Positions 1 through 5,474 of a stretch of 9,336 nucleotides of DNA are shown here, piece by piece (the first letter of the stretch is position 1; every line of letters starts with the position of its first letter). Under the pieces are notes generated by a model, which saw only the letters and a list, made by a program, of their open reading frames with translations, was not told the origin of the DNA and did not search any database. The DNA lies in NCBI GenBank assembly GCA_050730835.1, contig JBOHNS010000026.1, positions 1 through 9,336 of the forward strand, written 5' to 3'. Source of the DNA: JBOHNS01 sp050730835. GTDB lineage: Bacteria; Patescibacteriota; Saccharimonadia; Saccharimonadales; UBA4665. The position numbers and the translations under genes are program-made.

Positions 1-43
1 AACTTAGGGGTGTTCGGATTCTAGTGAGAATGTAGGTCCAACT

Positions 44-60
44 GAACTAAAATTTTGTTC
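44..60. promoter_or_regulatory. 17-bp GAAC-N9-GTTC palindrome, copy A
   Basis: The plus strand reads GAACTAAAATTTTGTTC. Every symmetric pair matches except positions 5 and 13 (T/T). A second copy, GAACTAATTATTTGTTC, lies at 8470-8486 in the nrdJ leader. The two differ only at the three central bases and keep the palindrome there through a compensatory swap (A-T becomes T-A). They also share the four bases before (AACT). This suggests an operator for one regulator or a conserved RNA hairpin. It is not a Gram-positive LexA box, which has a four-base spacer. Confidence 0.35.
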
Positions 61-65
61 GCCAA

Positions 66-100
66 AAACATTTCAAATAACTAATGTTTATCTATTTTTT
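66..100 (+). terminator. Weak intrinsic-terminator-like hairpin
   Basis: The arms AAACATT (66-72) and AATGTTT (83-89) pair perfectly around a 10-base loop, and a run of six T follows at 95-100. This could end a plus-strand transcript arriving from the left of the window. The stem has only one G-C pair and the T run starts five bases after it, so the call is weak. Confidence 0.3.
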
Positions 101-225
101 GTAGTTTTATAAACAATACTAACAAAGTTCAAGCTGCTAAAACTTTTCACTTAAAATCGACCAAGTTATAATATTATGTAAACTTTGAAGTAACAAAAAC
201 AACAATCATAAAATCATGTCCAAAG

Positions 226-234
226 TTTTCCACA
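226..234 (+). other. DnaA-box-like nonamer
   Basis: TTTTCCACA matches the general DnaA-box form TTWTNCACA. It lies in the AT-rich gene-free stretch, but no second good box was seen nearby and no dnaA or dnaN gene is in the window. A single box occurs by chance often, so origin status is not supported on its own. Confidence 0.2.
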
Positions 235-296
235 GCCATTTATAGTTTTAAAGCCAAAAACCTAGCAAAAATCAGATTTTCTAAATTTTAAATTCA

Positions 297-728
297 CTAA
301 AATTTTTCGGTTATCATTGTCATCTCTAGCGCCAGACAAGCTTCCGGTGCTAAATTTTCGGCAGCGAGCGGCACACCGGTTTTAAGCGACACCGCCTTCG
401 CCCAATTGACCAGCAGCGCTAATTTGTCTTCCAATTCTTTATTTTCTTTGGCCGAGCGGTCAAACTTTTTTTCGAGTGCCACAATCCGGTCATAAACTTC
501 TTTGATGTCACTTTCCAGGCCAACGACATGACTATCCAAACGCTCCGCCCAATCGCGAAGTTCGCGAGTAGCCCGTTCTTGATCGGTCATGCGCTCTTCC
601 AATTTCGCCATATGAGCTTCCAGATCGTTCATGCGACTTTCTAGTTTATTAAAACGCAGATCCATCATAGAGGCTAGATCAGTGATAGCCTGAGCGATAT
701 CGTCTAAATCGGTACCCTTTTTCGTCAT
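297..728 (-). CDS. Coiled-coil protein of unknown function
   Basis: This 143-residue protein matches no family I can name. Residues about 8-106 form an almost continuous amphipathic helix with heptad-spaced hydrophobics (for example L29, M33, L36, M40, L43, and later L64, V68, L71, I75, V78, I82, L85), rich in E, K, R and D, so a parallel coiled coil or helical bundle is likely. Residues 107-143 are less charged and may form a small C-terminal cap. No signal peptide or membrane segment is visible, which points to a cytoplasmic protein. The ATG at 726-728 lacks a Shine-Dalgarno sequence; a TATAAT lies eight bases upstream, suggesting a leaderless mRNA. It is transcribed divergently from the toxin-antitoxin pair, with about 276 bp between. 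Being a real gene is likely; function is unknown. Confidence 0.75.
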   Translation of the reverse strand: MTKKGTDLDDIAQAITDLASMMDLRFNKLESRMNDLEAHMAKLEERMTDQERATRELRDWAERLDSHVVGLESDIKEVYDRIVALEKKFDRSAKENKELEDKLALLVNWAKAVSLKTGVPLAAENLAPEACLALEMTMITEKF

Positions 729-736
729 TGCAAACT

Positions 737-766
737 ATTATAGCGGATAGCAAGAGCCTATATAAG
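737..766 (-). promoter_or_regulatory. Promoter of the coiled-coil gene, probably leaderless
   Basis: On the minus strand TATAAT (742 to 737) ends eight bases before the ATG at 728, placing the expected transcription start at or next to the start codon. The -35 region is weak (CTTATA at 766-761 with an 18-base spacer). There is no ribosome binding site between the -10 box and the ATG. Confidence 0.45.
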
Positions 767-865
767 ACTAGTGGCTTGAAAATCTGTTGTAATTTCTTGT
801 AATTACCAATTATGTGCCCGACCGTGTCTTGTTGCCCCGAATCACGAAAACTCCAAGAGATTAGC

Positions 866-948
866 TTGTCATCTCGAGCCCAAGCCGAGACATCCCGTTA
901 CCAGCCTTTCCATGATTCAAGGTGCTTCAACTTCACTCGGAATGACAA
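866..948. repeat. Imperfect inverted-repeat remnant bounded by TTGTCAT / ATGACAA
   Basis: The left end TTGTCATCTCGAG (866-878) and the right end CTCGGAATGACAA (936-948) are imperfect inverted repeats about 83 bp apart. An inner pair (CCGAG near 885 and CTCGG at 936) could also form. This resembles the dispersed palindromes with TTGTCATTCCGAG-type ends seen in many bacterial genomes. It carries no coding capacity. It lies in the divergent region between the coiled-coil gene and the antitoxin gene. Confidence 0.5.
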
Positions 949-950
949 AA

Positions 951-979
951 ATAAAGTAAATTAAAATACTTTACTTTAT
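951..979. promoter_or_regulatory. Perfect 10-bp inverted repeat, candidate antitoxin operator
   Basis: ATAAAGTAAA (951-960) and TTTACTTTAT (970-979) are perfect inverted repeats with a nine-base spacer. The right arm covers the probable -35 box of the toxin-antitoxin promoter. Antitoxins with an AbrB fold commonly repress their own operon by binding such palindromes, so autoregulation is the natural inference; the sequence shows only the palindrome and its position. Confidence 0.5.
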
Positions 980-997
980 ATACATTTTACGTATAAT
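969..997 (+). promoter_or_regulatory. Promoter of the AbrB/PIN operon, probably leaderless
   Basis: TATAAT at 992-997 is preceded by CTTTAC (969-974, 17-base spacer) or TTTACT (970-975, 16-base spacer), both fair -35 boxes. The GTG start at 1005 begins seven bases after the -10 box, where the transcription start is expected. There is no Shine-Dalgarno sequence, which fits a leaderless message. Confidence 0.55.
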
Positions 998-1004
998 TAA
1001 TTTC

Positions 1005-1274
1005 GTGAATACTTCTTACACGCTCAAACTTTCTGGGCAAAGCCAACTAACGCTGCCAAAAAAGTTGCGCGACGAGCTGCACTTAGTGCCAGGCGCCCGC
1101 ATTACGGTTATTGTGACAGACGACAATAATTTACGGTTGTCGGATAAACTGCCAATCGACAAACACTTCGGCGCCCTGCCCGGCGCCTGGACCGATCACA
1201 AGCAAGATGCCGCTGAATATAGCCGATCGCTGCGCGACTCAATGCAGCCCATAAAGCGAATTCGGATTCAATAG
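1005..1274 (+). CDS. AbrB/MazE-type (SpoVT-AbrB fold) antitoxin
   Basis: This 89-residue protein is the likely antitoxin of a type II toxin-antitoxin pair. Residues about 7-46 form a SpoVT-AbrB swapped-hairpin DNA-binding domain, shown by LSGQSQLTLPKKLRDELHL followed by VPGARITVIV. The tail (about residues 52-81, with FGALPGAW and an alternating charged/aromatic helix) resembles the toxin-binding peptide of VapB-like antitoxins of this fold. It probably wraps the PIN toxin encoded next and represses the operon through the inverted repeat at 951-979. The start is GTG, seven bases after a TATAAT, and no ATG gives a better domain start. The stop codon TAG is formed by the first bases of the hairpin element at 1272-1396. 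Before that insertion the gap to the toxin would have been only a few bases. Confidence 0.85.
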   Translation: MNTSYTLKLSGQSQLTLPKKLRDELHLVPGARITVIVTDDNNLRLSDKLPIDKHFGALPGAWTDHKQDAAEYSRSLRDSMQPIKRIRIQ

Positions 1275-1396
1275 GACTTTCGCATTTTAATGCAGTTTGG
1301 GATGAAAAGCGAGCACCGGAATGCAGACGTACTATTGGTACGGCGGAATGAGGAGCGGAGATTTTCGCCCAAAATGTGCAAAATGCGAAAGTCCTA
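1272..1396 (+). mobile_element. 125-bp hairpin element, copy 1 (MITE-like, TA-bounded)
   Basis: The element runs from TAGG to CCTA. Its terminal arms 1272-1288 and 1380-1396 are perfect 17-bp inverted repeats (18 with the flanking A/T). The stem continues inward with TGCAGTTTGGG (1291-1301) against CCCAAAATGTGCA (1368-1380), then GAAAA (1304-1308) against TTTTC (1362-1366). The core has a small hairpin CGTAC-TATTG-GTACG (1328-1342). A related copy lies at 5475-5599. There is no transposase, so if mobile it is non-autonomous. The ends read TA-GG...CC-TA, which fits duplication of a TA target as in IS630/mariner-type elements; that is an inference. Removing it with one TA leaves an antitoxin stop TAA five bases before a TTG toxin start. 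Confidence 0.7.
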
Positions 1397-1404
1397 TAAA
1401 TAAA

Positions 1405-1806
1405 TTGCTAGCCTACGACACCAATATATTAATTTACGCCCTGGAAGGCACCAGCCCTTTAGCGCAAGCCGCTCAGTCAATCGTTAAAAAAGGTGAACAT
1501 GATGGCGCCGTGCTGTCCGTGCTAGCCTGGCAAGAGTTAATGACCGGCGCGGCATTAAGAAGTAAAGGCTTGGCCGAGCAATTAGCCGCCGCCCTGAGCG
1601 ATTTGCAGGCCACCAAATTTGTGCCGGTAAATCTCGCCATTTGCGAGCAAGCCGTTAACTTGACCCGCCGCTATGGCAAAGCACTTTATGGCTACGACGC
1701 CGTCCATATCGCCACAGCCCTAGTCTATAAAGCTGAAGCTTTCGTGACCAACGATAAAACACTTATCAGCCTGCAGCCAGACGAGCTAATTATTCGCAGT
1801 TTATAA
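1405..1806 (+). CDS. PIN-domain toxin (VapC-like ribonuclease)
   Basis: This is a PIN-fold endoribonuclease, the probable toxin partner of the AbrB-type antitoxin. Counted from the upstream ATG at 1321, the acidic metal site is D33 (AYDTNILIYAL), E72 (WQELMTG), D126 (YGYDAVHIATAL) and D145 (VTNDKTL). All four positions typical of VapC-like PIN domains are present, so it looks active. The open frame begins at ATG 1321, giving 161 residues, but the first 25 or so codons lie inside the hairpin element and do not look like a PIN N-terminus. PIN toxins normally start just before the first aspartate, so TTG at 1405 (134 residues, LLAYDTN) is preferred. No Shine-Dalgarno sequence precedes either site. 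ATG 1348 is another in-frame option inside the element. The gene converges on rplU with 12 bp between stops. Confidence 0.85.
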   Translation: MLAYDTNILIYALEGTSPLAQAAQSIVKKGEHDGAVLSVLAWQELMTGAALRSKGLAEQLAAALSDLQATKFVPVNLAICEQAVNLTRRYGKALYGYDAVHIATALVYKAEAFVTNDKTLISLQPDELIIRSL

Positions 1807-1818
1807 TGGTTCCAAGTT

Positions 1819-2127
1819 TCAGGCAATCTTGGTGATTTTTATGAGGCTGTGGTGTTGGCGGTGGCCGTGCAGTTTGTGGACGCGCTTTTTGGGTTTGTAG
1901 CGAATGGCCGTTACTTTTTCAGCCTTTTTGTCAGACTCGACCACATCGGCCGAAACCACCGCGGCTTCCACCAGCGGCTGGCCGACCGTAACAACATCGC
2001 CCTTGATGACGAGCAGCGGGTCAAAACTAAGCTTTTTTTTGTCCGATTTTAATAGCTCCACCGCCAAAGTTTCGCCCTCTTTGACGAAATACTGTTTGCC
2101 ACCGGTCGTAATCACAGCCTTATTCAA
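1819..2127 (-). CDS. rplU: Large-subunit ribosomal protein L21
   Basis: This 102-residue protein has the normal length and landmarks of bL21, a 50S protein that binds 23S rRNA. The N-terminal AVITTGGKQYFVKEGE is the family signature, and the C-terminal YKPKKRVHKLHGHRQHHSLIKITKI gives the basic RNA-binding KPKK...GHRQ block. The middle holds GDVVTVGQPLVEAAVVSADVV, the usual beta-barrel segment. The start is TTG (2125-2127), because no in-frame ATG or GTG lies upstream and the family starts right here. A weak purine-rich GAGAGAAAAG precedes it. It stops with TGA, consistent with the standard code. rpmA (L27), the common partner gene, is not next to it; the downstream neighbour is the convergent PIN gene. 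It follows ileS on the same strand by 94 bp, and a modest TAAAAT box there could drive it separately. Confidence 0.95.
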   Translation of the reverse strand: MNKAVITTGGKQYFVKEGETLAVELLKSDKKKLSFDPLLVIKGDVVTVGQPLVEAAVVSADVVESDKKAEKVTAIRYKPKKRVHKLHGHRQHHSLIKITKIA

Positions 2128-2146
2128 TTTACACTTTTCTCTCGTT

Positions 2147-2203
2147 ATTTTAAGAATTATTACTTAGCAAATAATACCAAACTAGCTTCTATCTGTAAAG
2201 CTA
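2147..2203 (-). promoter_or_regulatory. ileS-rplU spacer: weak hairpin and possible rplU promoter
   Basis: After the ileS stop the minus strand has a 6-bp stem, TAGCTT (2203-2198 on the complement) against AAGCTA, around a nine-base loop. No good T run follows, so it would be a poor terminator and readthrough into rplU is plausible. Further on, TAAAAT (2152 to 2147, minus) is a possible -10 box about 19 bases before the TTG start. No clear -35 box was found. Confidence 0.25.
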
Positions 2204-2221
2204 TTGCCCGCATATTTATAG

Positions 2222-5128
2222 TTAAAGTTTTTCCAGAGAAATTATTATCTGGGCATTGTTAATATTAAACTGTGCTTGGTAGCCCAATGTTTCATGCGCG
2301 GCAATTTGCCGAGCCAGAGTTTCACTTTTGATCGTAGCCAAATGCTCATCAATGGCCTGGCGCAAGGCTTTGTCGCTAGTGGTTAATGACAATTTGATGC
2401 GATCGTCAACTTTTAGGCCGGCTTGCTTGCGTTGCTGTTGGACGTGGCGGATTATTTCGCGCATTAGGCCTTCGCGTTTTAACTGGGGCGTTAAATTTTT
2501 GTTAAGTTCAAGCGACAGTTTTGCTGCTTGTTTAGTTGTAACAGATTTTAAGTTTAACTCTTCTTTGACAATTGCTAGCAGCTCCGAATCAAGCGCAAAA
2601 GGCAGCGTTAGTTTGGCGCCCGCTAAGGGTTGGCGAACTTTTAGGCCGGCCTCAGCCCGTTGGCTCAAGCCTAGGCTAATTAATTCGCGGGACGTACTCA
2701 TTTGTTGTAATAATAACTCGTTAATCTGGCCAGGCTGCGGCCAATCAAGTAAATGCACTGATTCGCCGCCAGTTAAATTATGATACAGTTCTTCGGCCAG
2801 AAACGGCGTAAATGGTGCCATAATCGTTGCAATTTTTACTAAAACATAATACAGGGTTTGATAGGCCTGAGCTTTATCGTTGTCCTTTTGACTTTTTCCG
2901 CCTACGGCCGTGGCGCCGGTGGACTCGCGCCAGAACCGCCGCCGGCTGCGCCGGACATACCAATTGGAAGCGTCATCCAAAAACGGCAATATCAGCTTAA
3001 CCGCGCCGGCAATATCGTAGCCTTGCAAGTTTTTGCCAACCGCAATGCCCAGCTCATGAATCCGCGATACGATCCATTGGTCAAGCGGGCTAGTCAGTTG
3101 CGCCAGCGGATCTGCCAGCGAGCCGTCCCATTGCCAACCGTCGACTTCGGCGTATAGCGTAAAAAAGTCGTACATATTCCAAATCATAGCTAGTTTGCGC
3201 TGAATATCGGCCACGTCTTTGTTTTTTAGGTTAAAATTTTCTCCACTGGCGAGCGGACTGCTCATCATCAAAAATCGGAATGCGTCGGCCGAGTATTTAT
3301 CCATCAGCTCGATTGGGTCGGTGTAATTGCCAAGCTTTTTGCTCATCTTTTTGCCGTCAGCGGCGTTAATGAAACCTGTGCAAATCAAATTCTTGAACGG
3401 CGACTGACCAAAAAGACCAACATTTACCGCTGTTAGCGAGTAGAACCAGCCGCGGGTTTGGTCGATAGCTTCAGTGATGAAATCGGCCGGAAAACTGCGC
3501 TCGAATTTTGCCTCGTTTTGGAAGGGATAGTGGAACTGGGCAAACGGCATGGAGCCGGATTCGAACCAGCAGTCCAGCACTTTACCGATGTGTTTGAGCG
3601 TCGTGCCGTCGTATTCAAACTCTAAGTTCATAACGTTTGGCAAGTGATAATCATTTAAGCTTTTGCCGGTTAATTGTTCGAATTCTTGGTAGCTGCCGAT
3701 TACTTTTATGACTTCTGTGCCGTCATTGCGTCGCCCAAGCCAAACCGGAATTGGCGTCGCCCAATAGCGGTCGCGCGATAAGTTCCAGTCCGGCGCCGTT
3801 TCTAAAATATTTTGGAATCGGCCAGCGCGCAAATTATCTGGCACCCATTTAGTTGTATCATTGGCCTTTAGCATTGCCTGTTTTTGGCCTTGAATATCCA
3901 TAAACCAACTGGGATGCGCGCGGTACATAAGCTTGCTGCCGCAGCGGTGGCAGTGCGGATATTCGTGTTTTATGTATTCGACTTTCAGGGCTTTCCCCTC
4001 GACTAATAGAGTTTTGGCGATTTCTTTATTGACTTCCCAGATGTTTGCGCCCTGCCACGGCCCTTCGGTATAAAATCCATTTTCATCGACAATCGCAACA
4101 ATCGGCACATTGTACTTTTTGCAAAGTTCCCAGTCGTCTTCGCCGTAAGCCGGCGCTTCGTGAACAATGCCTGTACCCTCCGCAGCCGTCACGAAATCGG
4201 CTGATAAAATTGTGTGCGCCTGCGGCCCGCGGTTTGTGAACAAAGGATGATATTTTTTGCCTATTATTTTTTTTCCTGTAATATTTTTTACAACGTTGTA
4301 ATCCAAAGCTTGATGTTTTTCATCTGTCATAACGCGTTTAACAGCATCTGAGGCTACATAAAATTTCTTGCCATGGTAATCGATTAATGAATAACTTAAT
4401 TGCTCATTCACGGCCACAGCCACGTTGGCCGGCAAAGTCCAAGGCGTAGTCGTCCAGGTTAAAACATATTCATCGCCATCTTCTAATTGGAAAAAGGTAT
4501 AAACGCTAGGGTCGATGTCTAGTTGGTAGCTGTTTTCCATGGCAATTTCGGATTTGCTGATCGGCGTGGCGTCTTTGGTGCAATAAATTAGGATTTTCTC
4601 ACCCTGATAGATTTTGCCCTTGTCGTACAACTGTTTAAAGGCCCACCAGACCGATTCCATATATTCTTTGTCCATGGTTTTATAGGCACCTTTGAATTCG
4701 ACCCAGCGGCCGAGCCGCTCAATCGTGTCTTCCCATTCGCTGCCAGTTTTGACCATGGCCGCGCGGCATTCTTTGACATAATCACTAATGCTGATTTTGG
4801 TGCCAATTTCTTTTTTGCTGGTAATGCCCAGCTTATTTTCGACAAAGACTTCGGCCGGTAGACCGTGGCAATCCCAGCCCCAGACACGCTCGACGCGCTT
4901 GCCCTGCATAGTTTGATAGCGGCCGATCGTATCTTTAATGGTCGAGACCAGCAAGTGTCCGTGGTGCGGTGCGCCGGTCAAAAACGGCGGCCCATCGTAA
5001 AATACGAATGAGTTATCAACCGGCCGTTGCTCGACCGATTTTTCGAAAGTCCTGTCGCGCTGCCACTTTTTAACTAGATCTTTTTCGTAGTCAATGGCCT
5101 GGCGCCGCGTGCCGCTTTTGAATTTCAT
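2222..5128 (-). CDS. ileS: Isoleucine--tRNA ligase, type 2 (archaeal/eukaryotic-like)
   Basis: This 968-residue cytoplasmic class Ia enzyme charges tRNA-Ile. The N-terminal Rossmann fold has FYDGPPFLTGAPHHGHLL (residues 43-60), with the HIGH-type motif HHGH at 55-58, and RVWGWDCHGLP (81-91). The editing domain shows TWTTTPWTLPAN (224-235) and GTGIVHEAPAYGEDD (318-332), including the aspartates that guard against valine. CHRC (393-396) is a likely zinc site. DCWFESGSMPFA (519-530) and the KMSKS-type loop KMSKK (594-598) complete the active site, followed by the anticodon-binding helical domain. The wording of the DGPPFxTG/GWDCHGLP motifs, and no C-terminal zinc finger, place it with type 2 enzymes, which are generally less sensitive to mupirocin. 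The ATG at 5126-5128 is preceded by AAAGGGA, which overlaps the end of the upstream thioredoxin-like gene (10-bp gap), so the two are probably co-transcribed and translationally coupled. Confidence 0.97.
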   Translation of the reverse strand: MKFKSGTRRQAIDYEKDLVKKWQRDRTFEKSVEQRPVDNSFVFYDGPPFLTGAPHHGHLLVSTIKDTIGRYQTMQGKRVERVWGWDCHGLPAEVFVENKLGITSKKEIGTKISISDYVKECRAAMVKTGSEWEDTIERLGRWVEFKGAYKTMDKEYMESVWWAFKQLYDKGKIYQGEKILIYCTKDATPISKSEIAMENSYQLDIDPSVYTFFQLEDGDEYVLTWTTTPWTLPANVAVAVNEQLSYSLIDYHGKKFYVASDAVKRVMTDEKHQALDYNVVKNITGKKIIGKKYHPLFTNRGPQAHTILSADFVTAAEGTGIVHEAPAYGEDDWELCKKYNVPIVAIVDENGFYTEGPWQGANIWEVNKEIAKTLLVEGKALKVEYIKHEYPHCHRCGSKLMYRAHPSWFMDIQGQKQAMLKANDTTKWVPDNLRAGRFQNILETAPDWNLSRDRYWATPIPVWLGRRNDGTEVIKVIGSYQEFEQLTGKSLNDYHLPNVMNLEFEYDGTTLKHIGKVLDCWFESGSMPFAQFHYPFQNEAKFERSFPADFITEAIDQTRGWFYSLTAVNVGLFGQSPFKNLICTGFINAADGKKMSKKLGNYTDPIELMDKYSADAFRFLMMSSPLASGENFNLKNKDVADIQRKLAMIWNMYDFFTLYAEVDGWQWDGSLADPLAQLTSPLDQWIVSRIHELGIAVGKNLQGYDIAGAVKLILPFLDDASNWYVRRSRRRFWRESTGATAVGGKSQKDNDKAQAYQTLYYVLVKIATIMAPFTPFLAEELYHNLTGGESVHLLDWPQPGQINELLLQQMSTSRELISLGLSQRAEAGLKVRQPLAGAKLTLPFALDSELLAIVKEELNLKSVTTKQAAKLSLELNKNLTPQLKREGLMREIIRHVQQQRKQAGLKVDDRIKLSLTTSDKALRQAIDEHLATIKSETLARQIAAHETLGYQAQFNINNAQIIISLEKL

Positions 5129-5138
5129 GTCAATCCCT

Positions 5139-5408
5139 TTAACTTCGCATGTAGCCGGCTACTTCGTCCATTAGCGGCAAGCTATCGCCGGACCAGATTT
5201 TGATGACATCGCCGCTGCTAGACCTAGTAACGGCTAGCGCCGGAGTTTGGTATAAGCCATAAACCTCTAACTTGTGCACGCCCTCAACGCTGTCGGCGTC
5301 TAGGGTTTTCAGGCTCATGTCTGGATGCAAGCGGCTAAAATCGTGCATAAATTCCTCAGTCAATCGAGCGTGTTCTGATTGCGGCCGGTAAATTATCGTT
5401 AGTTCCAT
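5139..5408 (-). CDS. Thioredoxin-fold-like protein lacking cysteines
   Basis: This 89-residue protein has the outline of a glutaredoxin/thioredoxin fold: strand LTIIYRP (3-9), a helix about 11-27, strand MSLKTLDADS (31-40), a helix, then YGLYQTPALAVT (50-61) whose TP (55-56) fits the cis-proline loop, strand VIKIWSG (68-74) and a C-terminal helix. The place where CxxC should stand reads YRPQSEH, and there are no cysteines anywhere. It therefore cannot do thiol-disulfide exchange and more likely binds a partner or ligand. It is not an obvious reductant for the neighbouring NrdJ. It sits 10 bp upstream of ileS, whose ribosome binding site overlaps its end. The ATG at 5406-5408 has no Shine-Dalgarno sequence but follows a TATACT by seven bases. 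The fold assignment is by eye; the gene itself looks real. Confidence 0.7.
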   Translation of the reverse strand: MELTIIYRPQSEHARLTEEFMHDFSRLHPDMSLKTLDADSVEGVHKLEVYGLYQTPALAVTRSSSGDVIKIWSGDSLPLMDEVAGYMRS

Positions 5409-5415
5409 CAGTAGT

Positions 5416-5421
5416 AGTATA
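5416..5421 (-). promoter_or_regulatory. Proximal -10 box of the thioredoxin-like/ileS unit (leaderless)
   Basis: On the minus strand TATACT ends seven bases before the ATG at 5408, so the transcript would start at or beside the start codon. The 17-base-spaced -35 position falls inside the heptamer repeats (TAGAAC, 5444 to 5439). That is a poor match to TTGACA. Confidence 0.4.
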
Positions 5422-5422
5422 C

Positions 5423-5455
5423 AGGTTCTAGGTTCTAGGTTCTAGGTTCTAGGTT
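5423..5455. repeat. Tandem heptamer repeat, about 4.7 copies of GGTTCTA
   Basis: Four perfect head-to-tail copies of GGTTCTA fill 5424-5451, with a matching A before and GGTT after. There is no mismatch in the 33 bp. The tract lies between two candidate -10 boxes for the thioredoxin-like/ileS unit. It is therefore in the -35 region of the proximal promoter and in the 5' leader of the distal one. Perfect short tandem repeats can gain or lose copies by slippage. It is too short and spacer-less to be a CRISPR array. Confidence 0.85.
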
Positions 5456-5459
5456 GCCT

Positions 5460-5465
5460 ATTATA
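5460..5465 (-). promoter_or_regulatory. Distal -10 box of the thioredoxin-like/ileS unit
   Basis: TATAAT is present on the minus strand (5465 to 5460). Transcription would start near 5453 and give a leader of roughly 45 bases made largely of the heptamer repeats. Its -35 position would fall inside the outer arm of the hairpin element at 5475-5599, but no good TTGACA match is there. Confidence 0.3.
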
Positions 5466-5474
5466 TTTAACGCG

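Larger units (their letters stand above)
1..296. other. AT-rich gene-free stretch
   Basis: No convincing coding region is visible on either strand. The stretch is strongly AT-rich, unlike the coding DNA that follows. It holds a 17-bp palindrome (44-60), a weak terminator-like hairpin (66-100) and one DnaA-box-like nonamer (226-234), each listed separately. The coiled-coil gene at 297-728 reads leftward into it, so part of it is the 3' flank of that gene. What lies to the left of base 1 cannot be seen. Confidence 0.6.

Noticed and set aside
44..60. LexA (SOS) box
   Set aside because: Gram-positive-type LexA boxes have GAAC and GTTC four bases apart; here the gap is nine.
1..296. Replication origin
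   Set aside because: Only one DnaA-box-like nonamer was found, and there is no dnaA or dnaN in the window; AT-richness alone is not enough.
3550..3570. tRNA-like T-arm (GGTTCGAATCCGGC on the minus strand)
   Set aside because: It lies in frame inside ileS and encodes part of the conserved CWFESGSMPF motif; no acceptor, D or anticodon arm can be assembled around it.
5423..5455. CRISPR-like repeats
   Set aside because: The units are 7 bp with no spacers; this is a simple tandem repeat.
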